The notes: generated by a model not told the origin, from the letters alone. Shown: positions 35,008 to 46,476, counted from the first letter of the stretch. The stretch is DNA of 64,000 nucleotides from Prosapia bicincta (GCA_036971475.1 JBAIZL010000002.1:235752643-235816642); one strand, 5' to 3'. Translations and numbers: made by a program.

Positions 35008-36226
35008 TCTGGTCGCACCCAAATGTGGTAGGACTGATTTTTTTACAAGAATTTTATTGACGATATACTTACATCGACTTAATAATCTTTAAAGTATGCT
35101 CCTTGAGCAGCTACACACTTAGTATAACGTTGTTCCTATTCCCCGTACGCCCACTGGAAATTTTCTTTGGGGATGCCGTTGATGACCGTCGTTGAAGCCT
35201 CTTGAACGGCCTTAATCGAGTCAAAACGTCGTCCCTTAAGCTGTCTTTTCATCAGGGGGAAGAAGAAATCCGGTGGTGCCAAATCGGGAGAATAGGGCAG
35301 GTGCGGCAACGTGGCAACGCCGTATTTGGCCAGGAGCTGTCTGACGACGAGCGCGCCATGGCACGGCGCGTTGTCATGATGAAGCACCCAGCAGTTTGCG
35401 ATGGCCGGTCGGACTCTTTTCACGCGAGGAGGCAGGTGAGCACCTGCACATAAAAGTTCGCATTCACATTCTTCCCTGGTGGGACAAACTCCTTGTAAAC
35501 CACTCCATGATGGTCGAAAAATACAATCAACATCGTTTTGATTTGCTCATGTGAGCCTTTTTTGGACGTGGGGACACGTAGTGTGCCATTCCGCGGATTG
35601 TCTTTTCGTTTCGGGGTCATATTGAAAAACCCATGTTTCATCACCAGTTATCACATTGTCCAAACAATTTTCATCTTGGCGCACACCTTGAGCATGGCCA
35701 AATCCTGTGAAATAATGCGCTGGACGTTGGATGCAGACAGACCTAACTGGTCTGCAATTTCTTCACTGGTTAAGGGTAGGTCTGTGTTCAGCAGTGTTCT
35801 CACTCTTTCCACATTCGTGTTGGTTCTTGCCGTCGACGAACCTCCGGAAGGATGGTCATATTCAACAAGCTCCCTACCCTCTTTAAACAACTTGTGCCAC
35901 TCAAATACTATGGAACGGCTTAAGGCAGTGTCCCCATAAGCCTGCTTGATCTTATCGAGGGTCTCAGTTGCCGTCTTCCCGAGTTTCGCACAAAACTTCA
36001 CGGAATAACGTTGCTCTAAATTCGGATTCATTTTGTTTTTCGACACGGACAAAAAACTTGCTTCAATAAAAACGGTGTCCTGATTCAACGACAGCCCGCA
36101 GGCAAACGAGGTTGGTGTCGGTCTGTTGCTAACAGCCCCCTCCACCTTACCCTGCCAGGCAGACCCCCTCCACCACTCCGTTCGCGCCAGAGAAAATCAG
36201 TCCTACCACTTTTGGGTGCGACCCTG
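35008..36226 (-). mobile_element. mariner element (1.2 kb), terminal repeats intact, transposase broken
   Basis: TA at both edges (35006-35007, 36227-36228). Inverted ends: left TCTGGTCGCACCCAAATGTG then GTAGGACTGATTTT; right, reverse complemented, CAGGGTCGCACCCAAAAGTG then GTAGGACTGATTTT. The element is near the normal mariner size of about 1.3 kb. It carries a transposase on the minus strand in three frame fragments. It lies in UBE2G1 intron 2, sense to the host gene. Confidence 0.93.
35136..36145 (-). pseudogene. mariner transposase, frameshifted and internally deleted
   Basis: The N-terminal part (about 36031-35651) starts MNPNLEQRYSVKFCAKLGKT and holds LSRSIVFEWHKLFKEGREL and SEEIADQLGLSASNVQRII, the paired helix-turn-helix domain. 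Right after KVCAKMK, about 30-40 family residues are missing. The first catalytic region (GDETWVFQYDPETKRQ) is in another frame near 35640-35590 and ends in a stop. A third segment reads TMLIVFFDHHGVVYKEFVPP, then WVLHHDNAPCHGALVVRQLL and LPYSPDLAPPDFF: the second Asp in H-D-N-A-P-C-H and the third in S-P-D-L-A-P-P-D, the D,D34D signature of mariner. The motifs are well kept, suggesting fairly recent death, but no single frame makes a transposase. Confidence 0.92.
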
Positions 36227-36228
36227 TA

Positions 36229-37290
36229 TAAACTACTTATAAACACAACTATTAAAATATATAAAACTAAATACTCATATCAGTAAGTTTTCATTAACAA
36301 ACATGTGTCGGCAACATTACAGTTGCCCTAATCAGAATATAACGTCCATTGTAAAACAGTGAATGAATGGTTTTATACTGCTACAACTCATAAAAGACAA
36401 ACCTACTTAAGTGAGTAATGAGTTTTATGTACTGGTATAACATTGCTTATAATTTTATCTGAAATTATTTTTGGCTCATATTACCTGTTACGTACTATTA
36501 TTAAATTAATATCAAAGTCCTATTTAAATGTAAATGATTCAGAGATGGCTACTCCTATCGGCCAATCTATGTCCCTTACAAGATTGGCAAGTACGTTCTA
36601 AGCTAGACTCAGTCTTGATCGCACATCTCTCCCAAAACGCTCTGCTTTACGTAGTTTCTTTTCATTCGAGGCAAGATATCAATCAAGACACATCTCTTAC
36701 GTTACGCTCTACATGACGTAGTTTTTCTTTCGTTGTTTCTCCCATCGTGTGACAAAGACATTATTAGCATATAATAGTGACTATTTTGAATTATATGTAA
36801 ACTCTTTTCTTTTAGTTAGGTATGTGTATTGTGCGAACTGGGTGCACCCAAAACTCTTCATCATCCATCTATAAGACCATAGTGAACGAGACATTTCAAG
36901 GTTCAGGTATGTGCACTTTTAATGTTCACCATTTACCGTGTATGTAAATATATGACATCATTTGTATTCTTACCGTTACTAGAAATTTAGTATGATTTTT
37001 ATCTCAATGGTCTTCTGGAAAATCTAATGAAATCATACAGTATGATACATATTTTAGTACACCCTGTCGGAATACATAACATTACCTTTTATTCACAATC
37101 ATAGAATTTTTGCATAAGTTTGTGTTTTCCCCACTTTTCAAAGTTTATGTAATTAATATTTCTTTTATGATAAAGCCACTTTTTTAATAGGTTGATGATA
37201 CAAATAAAAGTTAAACTCTGAATAAAATCTTTATCATGCCCTGCATGGAATTATCTTCCACAGCTTATTCTTGTTTTGTTAGATACGTTA
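36229..37290. other. Intronic DNA with a 70-bp tandem duplication
   Basis: At about 36612-36735 two adjacent diverged copies share CACATCTCT, ACGCTCT and TTACGTAGTTTCTTTTC/ATGACGTAGTTTTTCTTTC. Otherwise nothing recognised. Confidence 0.45.
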
Positions 37291-37293
37291 CAA

Positions 37294-39028
37294 CAGAAAG
37301 TGGATAATTCGAGCGTCTTTAATTCAAAGTTTTAGGTCATCCTTTAAACTTTATATTCTACCAATGTAAGATAATTATGGATCTAAATTAAACTTCTTTA
37401 ATCAAAAGATCAACTTCTTTAATTCGAAGTTATTTGTTTGGATATTGGCTCGAATTCTGAAAGCACTAGTGATAGCCTTCCAAGAATTCTCTGTGTTTAA
37501 TTCGAGGTCATGGTATTTGGTACGTAAATAGTGGTGGGAATCCTTTATAAGCAGTGTAAACCAAGCGATTGACGCTCTACTCAGTTACCAGTTTGTTGTT
37601 ATATCAGTGTACCTCTTTCAAGTGAAGATGTTCCCCCTGCACTTGTTGAATGGGAGGCCGATAGGAACATCAACTTAGAAGAGTACGTTAATATAGAAGT
37701 GTACAGAGAATTTTCTTATCAAGACATTTTAGTTGAAGTGTAAAACAAAAATGGTGCAAAATTGTCAGATTTAGAAGATAATCAAATCACTGTAGGGAGT
37801 CCTGAATCATCTTCATCATTTATGTGAGTTTCGGCGGTACATCAAACAACAAACCAATATTAAAGACGGTGTTTTCCACCTCCTATCTGTATTTGAGGAT
37901 TTGGCAAATGTTGAAAGAATAAATTATCCAATCGGTCATTACAAAATATTTTGACAAACGTTAATATTATACTGTACATATCTATTCATAAGTTACTGTA
38001 TATGTATATATTAAATTCATGTAATTTTCTTACTTATTCAATCACTTTAACATTAGTTTATGACTATCCGTACTTTAAATTTTGTAAAAACGTACAGAGA
38101 CAGAACGTTTTCGATCGCTATGTGGCGATCTTCATCAGTGTCTTCTGTTTGGAGATGTTTGGTTAAGCAGTGACGGTTTTAAAGGCAGGTTTTTTATAGT
38201 ATCAAAGAGTATGTGTGACTTGTATTGGGTTCGTTCGTTTAATATGTTTGTACTTAGTGTTTTTGTGTGTTTGTAAATTTCATATAATTCTAGTAAGTTG
38301 AGATATGATCCTTTTTTGTCGATGTCTAAGATCTCTAGGTTGTGGTAAATGGCTGTGTATTTCTGCCCTGTTTCTTTTATGTGATTATACACAAATACAC
38401 AGACTTTTACCATAACCTAGAGATCTTGCACATCAACAAAAATTGACTACATCTAAACACACTAGAAATTTATTAACACACAAAAATAGAAAATACAAAT
38501 ATATTAAACGAACAAACCCAATACAAATCACACATACTCTTTGATACTATCGAACACCTGCCTTTAAAACAGTCACTGCTTAACCCAACATCTGCAAGCA
38601 GAAGACACTGATGAAGATCGCCACATAGCGATCAAAAATATTCAATCTCAGTAAGTTATTACAAATTTATAAAATTAAAAGTTCGGATAGTCATAAATTG
38701 AAGTGATTAATTAAGGTTTACCGAACGTAATGGACTACAAAATTAAAGAGTTCTTACTTCTGTTGACCGTAGTAACTCTTAAATGCTAATAATTATAATA
38801 TTTATTAATCCTTTATAGCTAAGTTTATTAATTATTCAATTAGAGTGTTTAATGTGCATGTGTGGTTTATTTTAATAAATATCATAGACCAGTGATATGA
38901 TACCTGTAAACAACCAAAATGGTCGTCTTAGACACAAAAAGAACTGAACTGTTTTTGACTGAAAACTAACTTTCTTAATTCGAATTTTTAATTAGTCCCT
39001 TCCGCTTTAAATTATCCAAGTTTTACTG
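37294..39028 (+). mobile_element. Tigger/pogo element remnant interrupted by a PLE pair
   Basis: Left end CAGAAAGTGGATAATTCGAG; right end, reverse complemented, CAGTAAAACTTGGATAATTT, next to TA (39029-39030). Coding remnant at about 37626-37920: VPPALVEWEADRNINLEEYV, then EVYREFSYQDILVEV, a stop, and SDLEDNQITVGSPESSSS, which fits the variable acidic C-terminal tail of Tigger/jerky-like transposases. The DDE core is gone. A PLE-derived inverted pair (38036-38750) interrupts the right half; without it the element is about 1.0 kb. Confidence 0.65.
38036..38750. mobile_element. PLE family A inverted pair with 9-bp target duplication
   Basis: TTCTTACTT occurs at 38027-38035 and 38751-38759. The left half reads on the minus strand: the C-terminal part of a GIY-YIG protein (38413-38135: NHIKETGQKYTAIYHNLEIL, then LYEIYKHTKTLSTNILNE), then a hammerhead-like core at 38138-38108 (CTGATGA, GATCGC...GCGATC, GAAAA). 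The right half (about 38405-38750) is the same sequence on the plus strand, with its core at 38608-38637 damaged (CAAAA for GAAAA). The two are joined at their 5'-truncated ends with the termini facing outward. Confidence 0.85.
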
Positions 39029-39030
39029 TA

Positions 39031-40503
39031 TTTGTCTTGTAACTCAAACCATAATGGATTGGTAGAAGGATGGTGGACTTCCCCGTCACATTTAAGCTAC
39101 TTCCAGTATGCTTCTACTCTTTTCAGAATACTGCTCAACACCCCTTAATACATTGACTGCTTCCTGCGGCAAATACAACTTTTGGCAGGAACTGACATTA
39201 CTTATAAAAGAAACAAAGATATACCCTTACATATGAAAAAATATAATGTTCAAATTCAGTTTAAAGGCAAAATTACATATTTAGCATTGTTACACATGGC
39301 TGCAAGTGCATGTTGTTCTTAAAATCAATCCTAGCAACCAAATGACACATAACTTTGGTTGGGAAAAAGCGTGGGATACCTCGCTCGCAGCACAGCTGTG
39401 CCGTCTGTGAGTGCGACATCCCATGGTACCAGACTCATTGTGTTGAGTAACAAAATAAAAATGACTAACATCTCTATCAACTATAATTTCTAAATTTATC
39501 ACATAAAAATGTAATGTCTAAGGAAACGATAATGAATTATAGCTTTCCATAGAATATTAAAAAATGTATTGTAAAAAAAATTTGAATTTCCATTTCTACA
39601 AAGGAATTTAGTATACCTTGTTACATATTTTTTTTTACAGACTTCGTATGTTCTATAGATAATTTTTCAACTGCTGACAAGTCAAAAAATTTTAATAAAT
39701 CTACTAGTTGTCTTACAAACCATAGTATTATTAAAAGAAAATATCTTAGTCAGACAGGGAACTTCCATAATACATTTCCCCATAAAAGCTCTCAAAAAGT
39801 AAATTGTGCAGTAAAACTTGAAAAAGCGCATCACTACCTCATTCTTTCAAACATATAAATTTCATAACTCCAGAACATGTCACCAAACAGCATCTAATTG
39901 GGGTGGGGGTCAGAGAGTTAGTACCTCTCCATCATTTTGACAACCAATAATGTTAGTGATTTGTTACCACAATTAAGAAAGTACGAGGAGTCTTAGCAGC
40001 CATGTTGCTAAGATTCTAAATCATGTTTTTGCCATGAAACAGGTTTAAAAAGTTTTTATCTGGAATTCTCCTGGTCACTTATTTAATTACTGGCTACAAC
40101 ATTGACATATCACTTGAAAATAATTCCTAGCTAAGCTCCTGCATATAAGTGAATATATAACAGTTTTGAATATACAAACTGTAATAATACATGAAATTCT
40201 GGCAAAAAAACAACAACTAAGAAGCAAAAAAAATTCAGTGTAGAGAAAAAACTAAAGTTGGTATTACAAATTGGTATTATTCTTAAGTGAATGAACTCCA
40301 GTTAAGAGTTCCCTGTGTATTGGTGGATAGGTGCTAAGCGAGCTGATATCAAAGGCGTAAATGAACTACTAAGTTTATAATGCAGACTTTTAACAAAGTT
40401 TATAGGGACAGGTTTAAAAAAAACTGTAATATAATTCAAACAATTCCTCATAAAATAAAAACTCAAATTCGAAAGTTTGAAAAATTCCAACAAATTTAAG
40501 TAT
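39031..40503. other. Intronic AT-rich DNA with a GC-richer hairpin at 39368-39424
   Basis: GGGATACCTCGCTCGCAGCA...TGCGACATCCC forms an imperfect hairpin around CAGCTG; family unknown. No gene recognised. Confidence 0.4.
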
Positions 40504-40639
40504 ACATTAATACCTTGACTTACGCTACCCCGTCTTACGCGATTCCCAAGTTACGTGGTTTTAAATCATGGTGCCCGAGTTACGCAGAAACTGGCCTGTT
40601 CTGGAAGAAAATGCTTATGAGAACTTTTATAGCTCATGA

Positions 40640-41364
40640 AGAGAAAATATTTTCAGGTTTTATGGCCGCAAAACACTGATTGACAGAGACATTTGGCGCA
40701 AATACAGCTGGTGACTGTAAGCTGCAATCTCTCATAGTTTATCGCTCAGAAAACCCAAGGGCATTAAAAAATATTTCTAAAGCTAGCTTTCCCGTAATTT
40801 GGAAGTCAAATCGGAAGGCTTTGGTGACAGCATTTTTTTAGAACGGGTTTGGTCATCATTTCATACCTCAAAACGAACGTAACTGGCCATTCTCCTACTA
40901 CTTTAACTAATTTTGACACAGGCGTGAAAGTGGTATTTTTGCTGCCAAACACAAATAATTTGCTTCAACCGATAGATCAGGGAGTCATCAAAACAATTAA
41001 AGCTTATTACACAAGAAGATCATTTGCGCATCTCCATGAAGCTATGAGACAGAACAATGAGTTCTCTGTTGAACATTATTGGAAACAATATTGTTTTAAA
41101 TTTAAAACAATGTTTTAAATGCTTTGAGACTCATTGGACAATCTTGGAATGAAATTTCACAAAAAACTTTGAATGGCATTTGGAAAAAGGTGTGTCTGTT
41201 TTTTCGCCACTGAAACTCAAGCAGAATCAGTGCCAGAGTCTGATGAAATTGCTGATGTGATTGAAGAAGTTGTTGGTTTTGCCAGACAACTAAATTTAGA
41301 AGCGGATAGTGATGACGTTCAAGAACTGCTGGATTTACACAACCAGGAGCTGACAAATAATTGA
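40640..41364 (+). pseudogene. Tigger transposase, DDE core and C-terminus
   Basis: Translated pieces in shifting frames: GANTAGDCKLQSLIVYRSEN then PRALKNISKASFPVIWKSNR (the block after the first catalytic Asp in pogo/Tigger proteins); VVFLLPNTNNLLQPIDQGVI then KTIKAYYTRRSFAHLHEAMR (the L-P-P-N-T-T-x-L-L-Q-P-x-D-Q-G-V-I block with the last catalytic Asp); SWNEISQKTLNGIWKKVC; and a C-terminal acidic tail (EIADVIEEVVGFARQLNLEA) ending in TAA at 41362-41364. Several frameshifts. Non-functional; a member of the pogo branch of Tc1/mariner. Confidence 0.9.
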
Positions 41365-41738
41365 TGAGCTCACGCCTTAAAAACGCAGATTCTTTAGACC
41401 CAGTTGACATAGGAGATGAAATGATGGTTAGAAACTTGACAAAATGCCTTAGTTTAATTGAGCAAGATTTATAAATTTTGGAAAACATAGACTCCAACAA
41501 TGAGCGTATTTCTGCAACCAAACCAAAAAGATTAGCAAGTTACGAGGAAATTCTGCGTGAGAAGAAAAAATCTTCAATTCTTCAAACAAATTTAATATAT
41601 TTTATGAAGTCATCTATGTCAAAATAATTTTTTCTTACTTCTTTGCAGTATGTATGTATGTAATATATATTTTTGCTGTATTATGCATTCAAGATTTTAA
41701 TACATGCACATTTTTCTTTTAAATTATTAGTTTATTTA

Positions 41739-42478
41739 GTAATCACTTGAACAATAGTTTATGACTATCCGAACTTTAAATTTAGTAAAACTTACTGAGA
41801 CAGAACATTTTCGATCACTATGTGCCGATCTTCATCAGTGTCTTCTGCTTGGAGATGTTGGGTCAAGTAGTGACGGTCTTAAAGGTAGGTTTTCGATATT
41901 ATCAAAGAGTATGTGTGATTTGTATTGTGTTTGTTTGTTTAATATGTTTGAACTTTGTGTTTTTGTGTGCCTGTAAATTTCATATTGTTCTAGTGTGTTG
42001 AAAAGGGGTCTTTTTTTATAAACAGGTAGCAGCTTTAAACAAAGAGTCGAGGAACACAAACAAAACACCAACTCAACATTTTACAATCACATAAAAGAAA
42101 CAGGACACAAATACACAGACATTTACTATAGCCTAGAAATCCTACACATCAACAAGAAAGGACCACATCTCAACACACTAGAACAATATGAAATTTACAG
42201 ACACACAAAAACACAAAATACAAACATATTAAACTAACAAACACAATACAAATCACACATATTCTTTGATACTATCGAAAACCTGCCTTTAAAACTGTCA
42301 CCACTTGACCCAACATCTTCAAGCAGAAGACACTGATGAAGATCAGCATATAGCGATCGAAAACGTTCTGTCTCAGTAAGTTTTAACAAATTTACTAAAT
42401 TTAAAGTTCGGATAGTCATAAACTATTGTTTAAGTGATTAATAAGATTCACCGAACTTAATTGACTACAAAATTCAAG
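41739..42478. mobile_element. PLE family A inverted pair with 10-bp target duplication
   Basis: AGTTTATTTA at 41729-41738 and 42479-42488. Left half (minus): LEQYEIYRHTKTQSSNILNK, then HILFDNIENLPLRPSLLDPT, and a hammerhead-like core at 41838-41808. Right half (plus, about 42030-42478): SSFKQRVEEHKQNTNSTFYN, HIKETGHKYTDIYYSLEI and GPHLNTLEQYEIYRHTKTQN, the GIY-YIG C-terminal region, then a core at 42332-42364 (CTGATGA, GATC...GATC, GAAAACG). The right copy keeps more coding sequence and the longer terminus. Confidence 0.88.
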
Positions 42479-42601
42479 AGTTTATTTAATCTTTTGTCCC
42501 AATTAAACAGGATTCCTATGTGATTGAATGTAAAATTATACTCAGACTTACACGGTTATTGCTTGGTCCCACCTATCGCGTAAGTACAGGGTATTACTGT
42601 A

Positions 42602-43249
42602 TTTAAAAAACTGTAGGAGTAGGATAATTGAAATTTGCTGAAGTACTGTTAACTTTAAACAAGAAAAAGAGATGATTTTTAATCGGAGTAAGATAAACGT
42701 TTCTAGGGTTAGTAAAACCTTGAAACTATGTATTTATAGGTTTTGTAAACAGCAAATTTGTGATTCTATGTACTTTTGGTTCACACGAACATTGATTATA
42801 ATTATCATGTTGAATAATAATCACCTAAAGTCTATTCTAAAAAACTGAAAACAAAGTTTTTTTTTAATTACACACACATAAACTGCAATAGCTAAGAACT
42901 AGCAACACATTCTGACAGCTAGAATCACGCTTAAACAAACTTGAAAGGAACAATACGTAGTTTGGATGGGAGTGGTTAGATACTCGCGCATGTTTGTTGG
43001 CCGCTTAGAACCAGGTATTTAGCAGTCAATGTTGTTATCAAACCATTTCATGAATGAAATTCACAGCTATTTTCCATATGAAGATTAAAAAATTCCAGTC
43101 TTTTCTCTAATTAGGTGTTTATTCTAAAATTTTATAAATATTGTCAAGAACATGAAAAACAGCAGAAGCTTCCTAATTTGTTTACCAAACACTGTCACAA
43201 TTTATTACATTGTCTTTAAAACCAGTTAGTTTTACTTTGGTTTGTTAAA
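42602..43249. other. Intronic AT-rich DNA
   Basis: Nothing recognised. Confidence 0.5.
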
Positions 43250-44297
43250 CAGTAGAAACTATTAATCGAAAAATTCGGGAAAAAATAATATGATTTTATT
43301 ATATACTATATAGTATTAATTGATTTCAATGCGATATAATATAAACTATTGAATAAAAAAAATTGAAAAACAAATCACGCTGTATTTGGCCCACAAATAA
43401 CTAACACATGACAGAAGTGAAGAGATTTTCAGTGCCTTAGAGCTTAGTTATAGTTAGTTGTCCAATACCATACTGCGCTGCATTATACAGTACAGTATGT
43501 ACATTAAAATCATAGGTTTTATGTTAAACAGTAAGTTTTATAAAGCCATGAATATATGTTTGTACGGTCATGTACGTATTAAAATTTCTTATAATCAAAT
43601 CGTGCAATTCTTTAGAAGGGGGTTTCAATCATTTTAAGTTTCCTTACGGCTTGTTGAGCAACCAGATGAAGCTAAGGCTGCTTAGGAGTTACTAATGAGG
43701 CAATGGAGGTATATAGCGGCTAAAAATAATTTTAAAAAGATAAATAAAGATTTTTTCAAAAGATTTAAAATTAACACTATTGTTCTTGTAAAATCGTTAC
43801 AGTACTTTTATAAAATCATTACTTGCATAAAATCATTATATTTCATTGTATGTTCATACTTATTTATGTATTAAAAACATCATTTTGATATTTTTAAATA
43901 AATGAAACCTCTATACTACTAATATACTTTTCCTTTATTTAAAACCTTATGTACATTTCAATTGCATAGCAATCATCCTCAAAAGCAATTTACAAAAAAA
44001 TACCTTATGAGTAGTGTTTTGTAAATTACGTCTGAGGACGATTACTACGCAATTGAAAAGTACGTATGGTTTTAAATAAGGGAATAGTTTATTTGTAGTA
44101 TAGAGGTTTCATTTATTTAAATTAAACAATACTCCACAGTTGATTTATAAAGTTAATCATTTTGAAGGTTTTATTAAACTTTTTTTACATTTTTTATGCT
44201 TGTTTCCCTTAGAATTTTAAAAAAACCTTAATCTGAAATATTGGTTATCAATAGCCCCCCCCCCCCGCCTTTGTTTCGGTTAGCAGAGTTTCTACTG
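43250..44297. mobile_element. Tigger/pogo-type element with embedded PLE family B pair
   Basis: Left end CAGTAGAAACTATTAATCGA; right end, reverse complemented, CAGTAGAAACTCTGCTAACC, followed by TA (44298-44299). A 14-base C tract lies just inside the right end. No transposase motif is legible. The pair at about 43885-44130 interrupts it. Confidence 0.6.
43885..44130. mobile_element. PLE family B inverted pair with two hammerhead-like cores
   Basis: Minus core at 43982-43956: CTCAAAAGC side, GAGGATGATTGCTATGCAAT then TGAAATG. Plus core at 44032-44059: CTGAGGACGATTACTACGCA then ATTGAAAAG. Outer arms TTTAAATAAATGAAACCTCT and the complement AGAGGTTTCATTTATTTAAA pair. No coding sequence is left. 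CTGAGGA satisfies CUGANGA in the plus copy. Confidence 0.7.
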
Positions 44298-44299
44298 TA

Positions 44300-45087
44300 G
44301 TATTATTACGTCTACCTTTATTACTTTAGATCTTGCGTCCCTGGACACTTCCATTATTCACACAATCTAAATTAATCCATTATTTACAATCTTTTCCATG
44401 TATTAAAATACACTTGAGTCTGTCTAATTTGAACTAATTGGGACCGAACGCTTTCAAGATTAGCGGAAGTAATATAAATAATGGAGAACAAAGCAACTTA
44501 ACGAATCTGTAGTGTTGTAATATGAACGAATAATACACTAAAACAAGTTTCAATAGTCCATTTACATATGCGCCGTATGGTCTCTCTTCCAGGAATTACG
44601 TCTCACATAAAACATTTGTATTCCTCAATAATTTTTTTTTAAATTTCTTTACTACATTATTTAGCTTTACCATTATATTTTCTATTTTACAAAAATTATC
44701 CAAGCTTGTTCAAATTTTTAATGCAAAAATTTAAGTTCGGTGTGCAATGTCTTATTGACTTTAATCCGTATACTCAGTAAAACAGTTAAAATTTGTCAAG
44801 TATAAACACAGGGGTAATAATTGTATAAAATTTTATTTCTATGTTTCTACTGTGTAAACATGCTGAATACATTTAATTTATATTTTTCCTAGCTTTTTTA
44901 TTTTATAATTAATAGATGACACATTTTAGAGTATACACTTCAACAGAATTACACGTGAAAGATTAAAGAAGATATCACAGAACACTGCACTAGATAACAT
45001 AGTTTAATAATGCTAAGAATGTAGGAACAATCTACTTAATATATTTACATAAGTACATACATTTGAAAACATTTTTACAAAATAACA
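44300..45087. other. AT-rich intronic DNA with a possible Tigger-type end
   Basis: GAGTCTGTCTAATTTGAACT at 44415 and GATTAGCGGAAGT near 44459 resemble pogo/Tigger subterminal sequence; unpaired. Otherwise featureless up to the 48-bp array. Confidence 0.35.
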
Positions 45088-46373
45088 TCAAGTGTGGTTT
45101 AGTTAAATACAAGTTTATAAATTTTACTTACTACAGGGTATCTGGTTTAGTTAAACACAAGTTTATAAGTTTTACTTACTACAGGGTATCTGGTTTAGTT
45201 AAACACAAGTTTATAAGTTTTACTTACTACAGGGTATCTGGTTTAGTTAAATACAAGTTTATAAATTTACTTACTACAGGGTATCTGGTTTAGTTAAACA
45301 CAAGTTTATAAGTTTTACTTACTAAAGGGTATCGGTTTAGTTAAACACAAGTTTATAAGTTTTACTTACTACAGGGTATCTGGTTTAGTTAAATACAAGT
45401 TTATAAGTTTTACTTACTACAGGGTATCTGGTTTAGTTAAACACAAGTTTATAAGTTTTACTTACTACAGGGTATCTGGTTTAGTTAAACACAAGTTTAT
45501 AAGTTTTACTTACTACAGGGTACCTAGTTTAGTTAAATACAAGTATAAGTTTTACTTACTACAGGGTATCTGGTTTAGTTAAACACAAGTTTATAAGTTT
45601 TACTTACTACAGGGTATCTGGTTTAGTTAAACACAAGTTTAAAAGTTTTACTTACTACAGGGTATCTGGTTTAGTTAAACACAAGTTTATAAGTTTTACT
45701 TACTACAGGGTATCTGGTTTAGTTAAATACAAGTTTATAAGTTTTACTTACTACAGGGTATCTGGTTTAGTTAAACACAAGTTTATAAGTTTTACTTACT
45801 ACAGGGTATCTGGTTTAGTTAAATACAAGTTTATAAGTTTTACTTACTACAGGGTATCTGGTTTAGTTAAACACAAGTTTATAAGTTTTACTTACTACAG
45901 GGTACCTGGTTTAGTTAAATACAAGTATAAGTTTTACTTTCTACAGGGTATCTGGTTTATTTAAACATAAGTTTATAAGTTTTACTTACTACAGGGTATC
46001 TGGTTTAGTTAAATACAAGTTTATAAATTTACTTACTACAGGGTATCTGGTTTAGTTAAATACAAGTATAAGTTTTACTTACTACAGGGTATCTGGTTTA
46101 GTTAAACACAAGTCTATAAGTTTTACTTACTACAGGGTATCTGATTTAGTTAAACACCACAAGTCTATAAGTTTTACTTACTACAGGGTATCTGGTTTAG
46201 TTAAATACAAGTTTATAAGTTTTACTTACTACAGGGTATCTGGTTTAGTTAAATACAAGTCTATAAGTTTTACTTACTACAGCGTATCTGGTTTAGTTAA
46301 ATACAAGTTTATAAGTTTTACTCACTACAGGGTATCTGGTTTAGTTAAATACAAGTTTATAAGTTTTACTTAC
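45088..46373. repeat. 48-bp tandem array made from the UBE2G1 exon 2 splice-donor junction
   Basis: About 27 units of 48 bp, 45088-46373, with few substitutions (mainly an a/g-type change in the aaacac/aaatac block) and a few short indels. Read on the minus strand, each unit holds CAGATACCCTGTA, identical to the last 13 bases of exon 2, followed by GTAAGTAAAACTTATAAAC, identical to the start of intron 2. The array ends exactly where exon 2 begins, so the true donor is its last unit. Because 48 is divisible by three, the plus strand shows a meaningless 16-residue repeat frame. On the coding strand, readthrough past the real donor gives TAG at once. Confidence 0.93.
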
Positions 46374-46476
46374 TACAGGGTATCTGGGGGACCAATAATA
46401 AGAACTTCCCATCTGTATATATCATTGTCATCTATTAAACCAGCTGAAAACCCTTCCACAGGGTTCTTGTTCAATT
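46374..46476 (-). CDS. UBE2G1: UBE2G1 coding exon 2 (ubiquitin-conjugating enzyme E2 G1)
   Basis: Reads in phase as residues 17-50 of a UBE2G1-type E2: LNKNPVEGFSAGLI, then DDNDIYRWEVLIIGPPDTL plus two bases of a Tyr codon. This is the N-terminal half of the UBC fold, including the conserved P-V-E-G-F and R-W-E-V-L-I-I-G-P-P blocks. The acceptor is a pyrimidine tract ending TTCTAG and the donor is a consensus GTAAGT. The exon begins with two bases completing a Glu codon, so exon 1 should supply about 16 codons plus one base; I found no such exon up to 64000. The donor is the first member of a long tandem array in which the exon end is repeated about 27 times. The product charges ubiquitin on a catalytic Cys and works with RING-type E3 ligases (family knowledge). 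Confidence 0.95.

Larger units (their letters stand above)
40505..42599 (+). mobile_element. Tigger element with transposase remnant, interrupted by a PLE pair
   Basis: TA at 40503-40504 and 42600-42601. Left end CATTAATACCTTGACTTACG; right end, reverse complemented, CAGTAATACCCTGTACTTAC. A Tigger transposase remnant occupies 40640-41364 and a PLE pair is inserted at 41739-42478. Without the PLE the element is about 1.35 kb, shorter than a full Tigger, so the 5' part of the gene is deleted. Confidence 0.8.

Noticed and set aside
45063..45293. Plus-strand open frame with repeated GLVKHKFISFTYYRVS
   Set aside because: It is the reading of the 48-bp splice-donor array; the period is divisible by three so any stop-free frame stays open. 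Frames elsewhere in the array are broken by indels.
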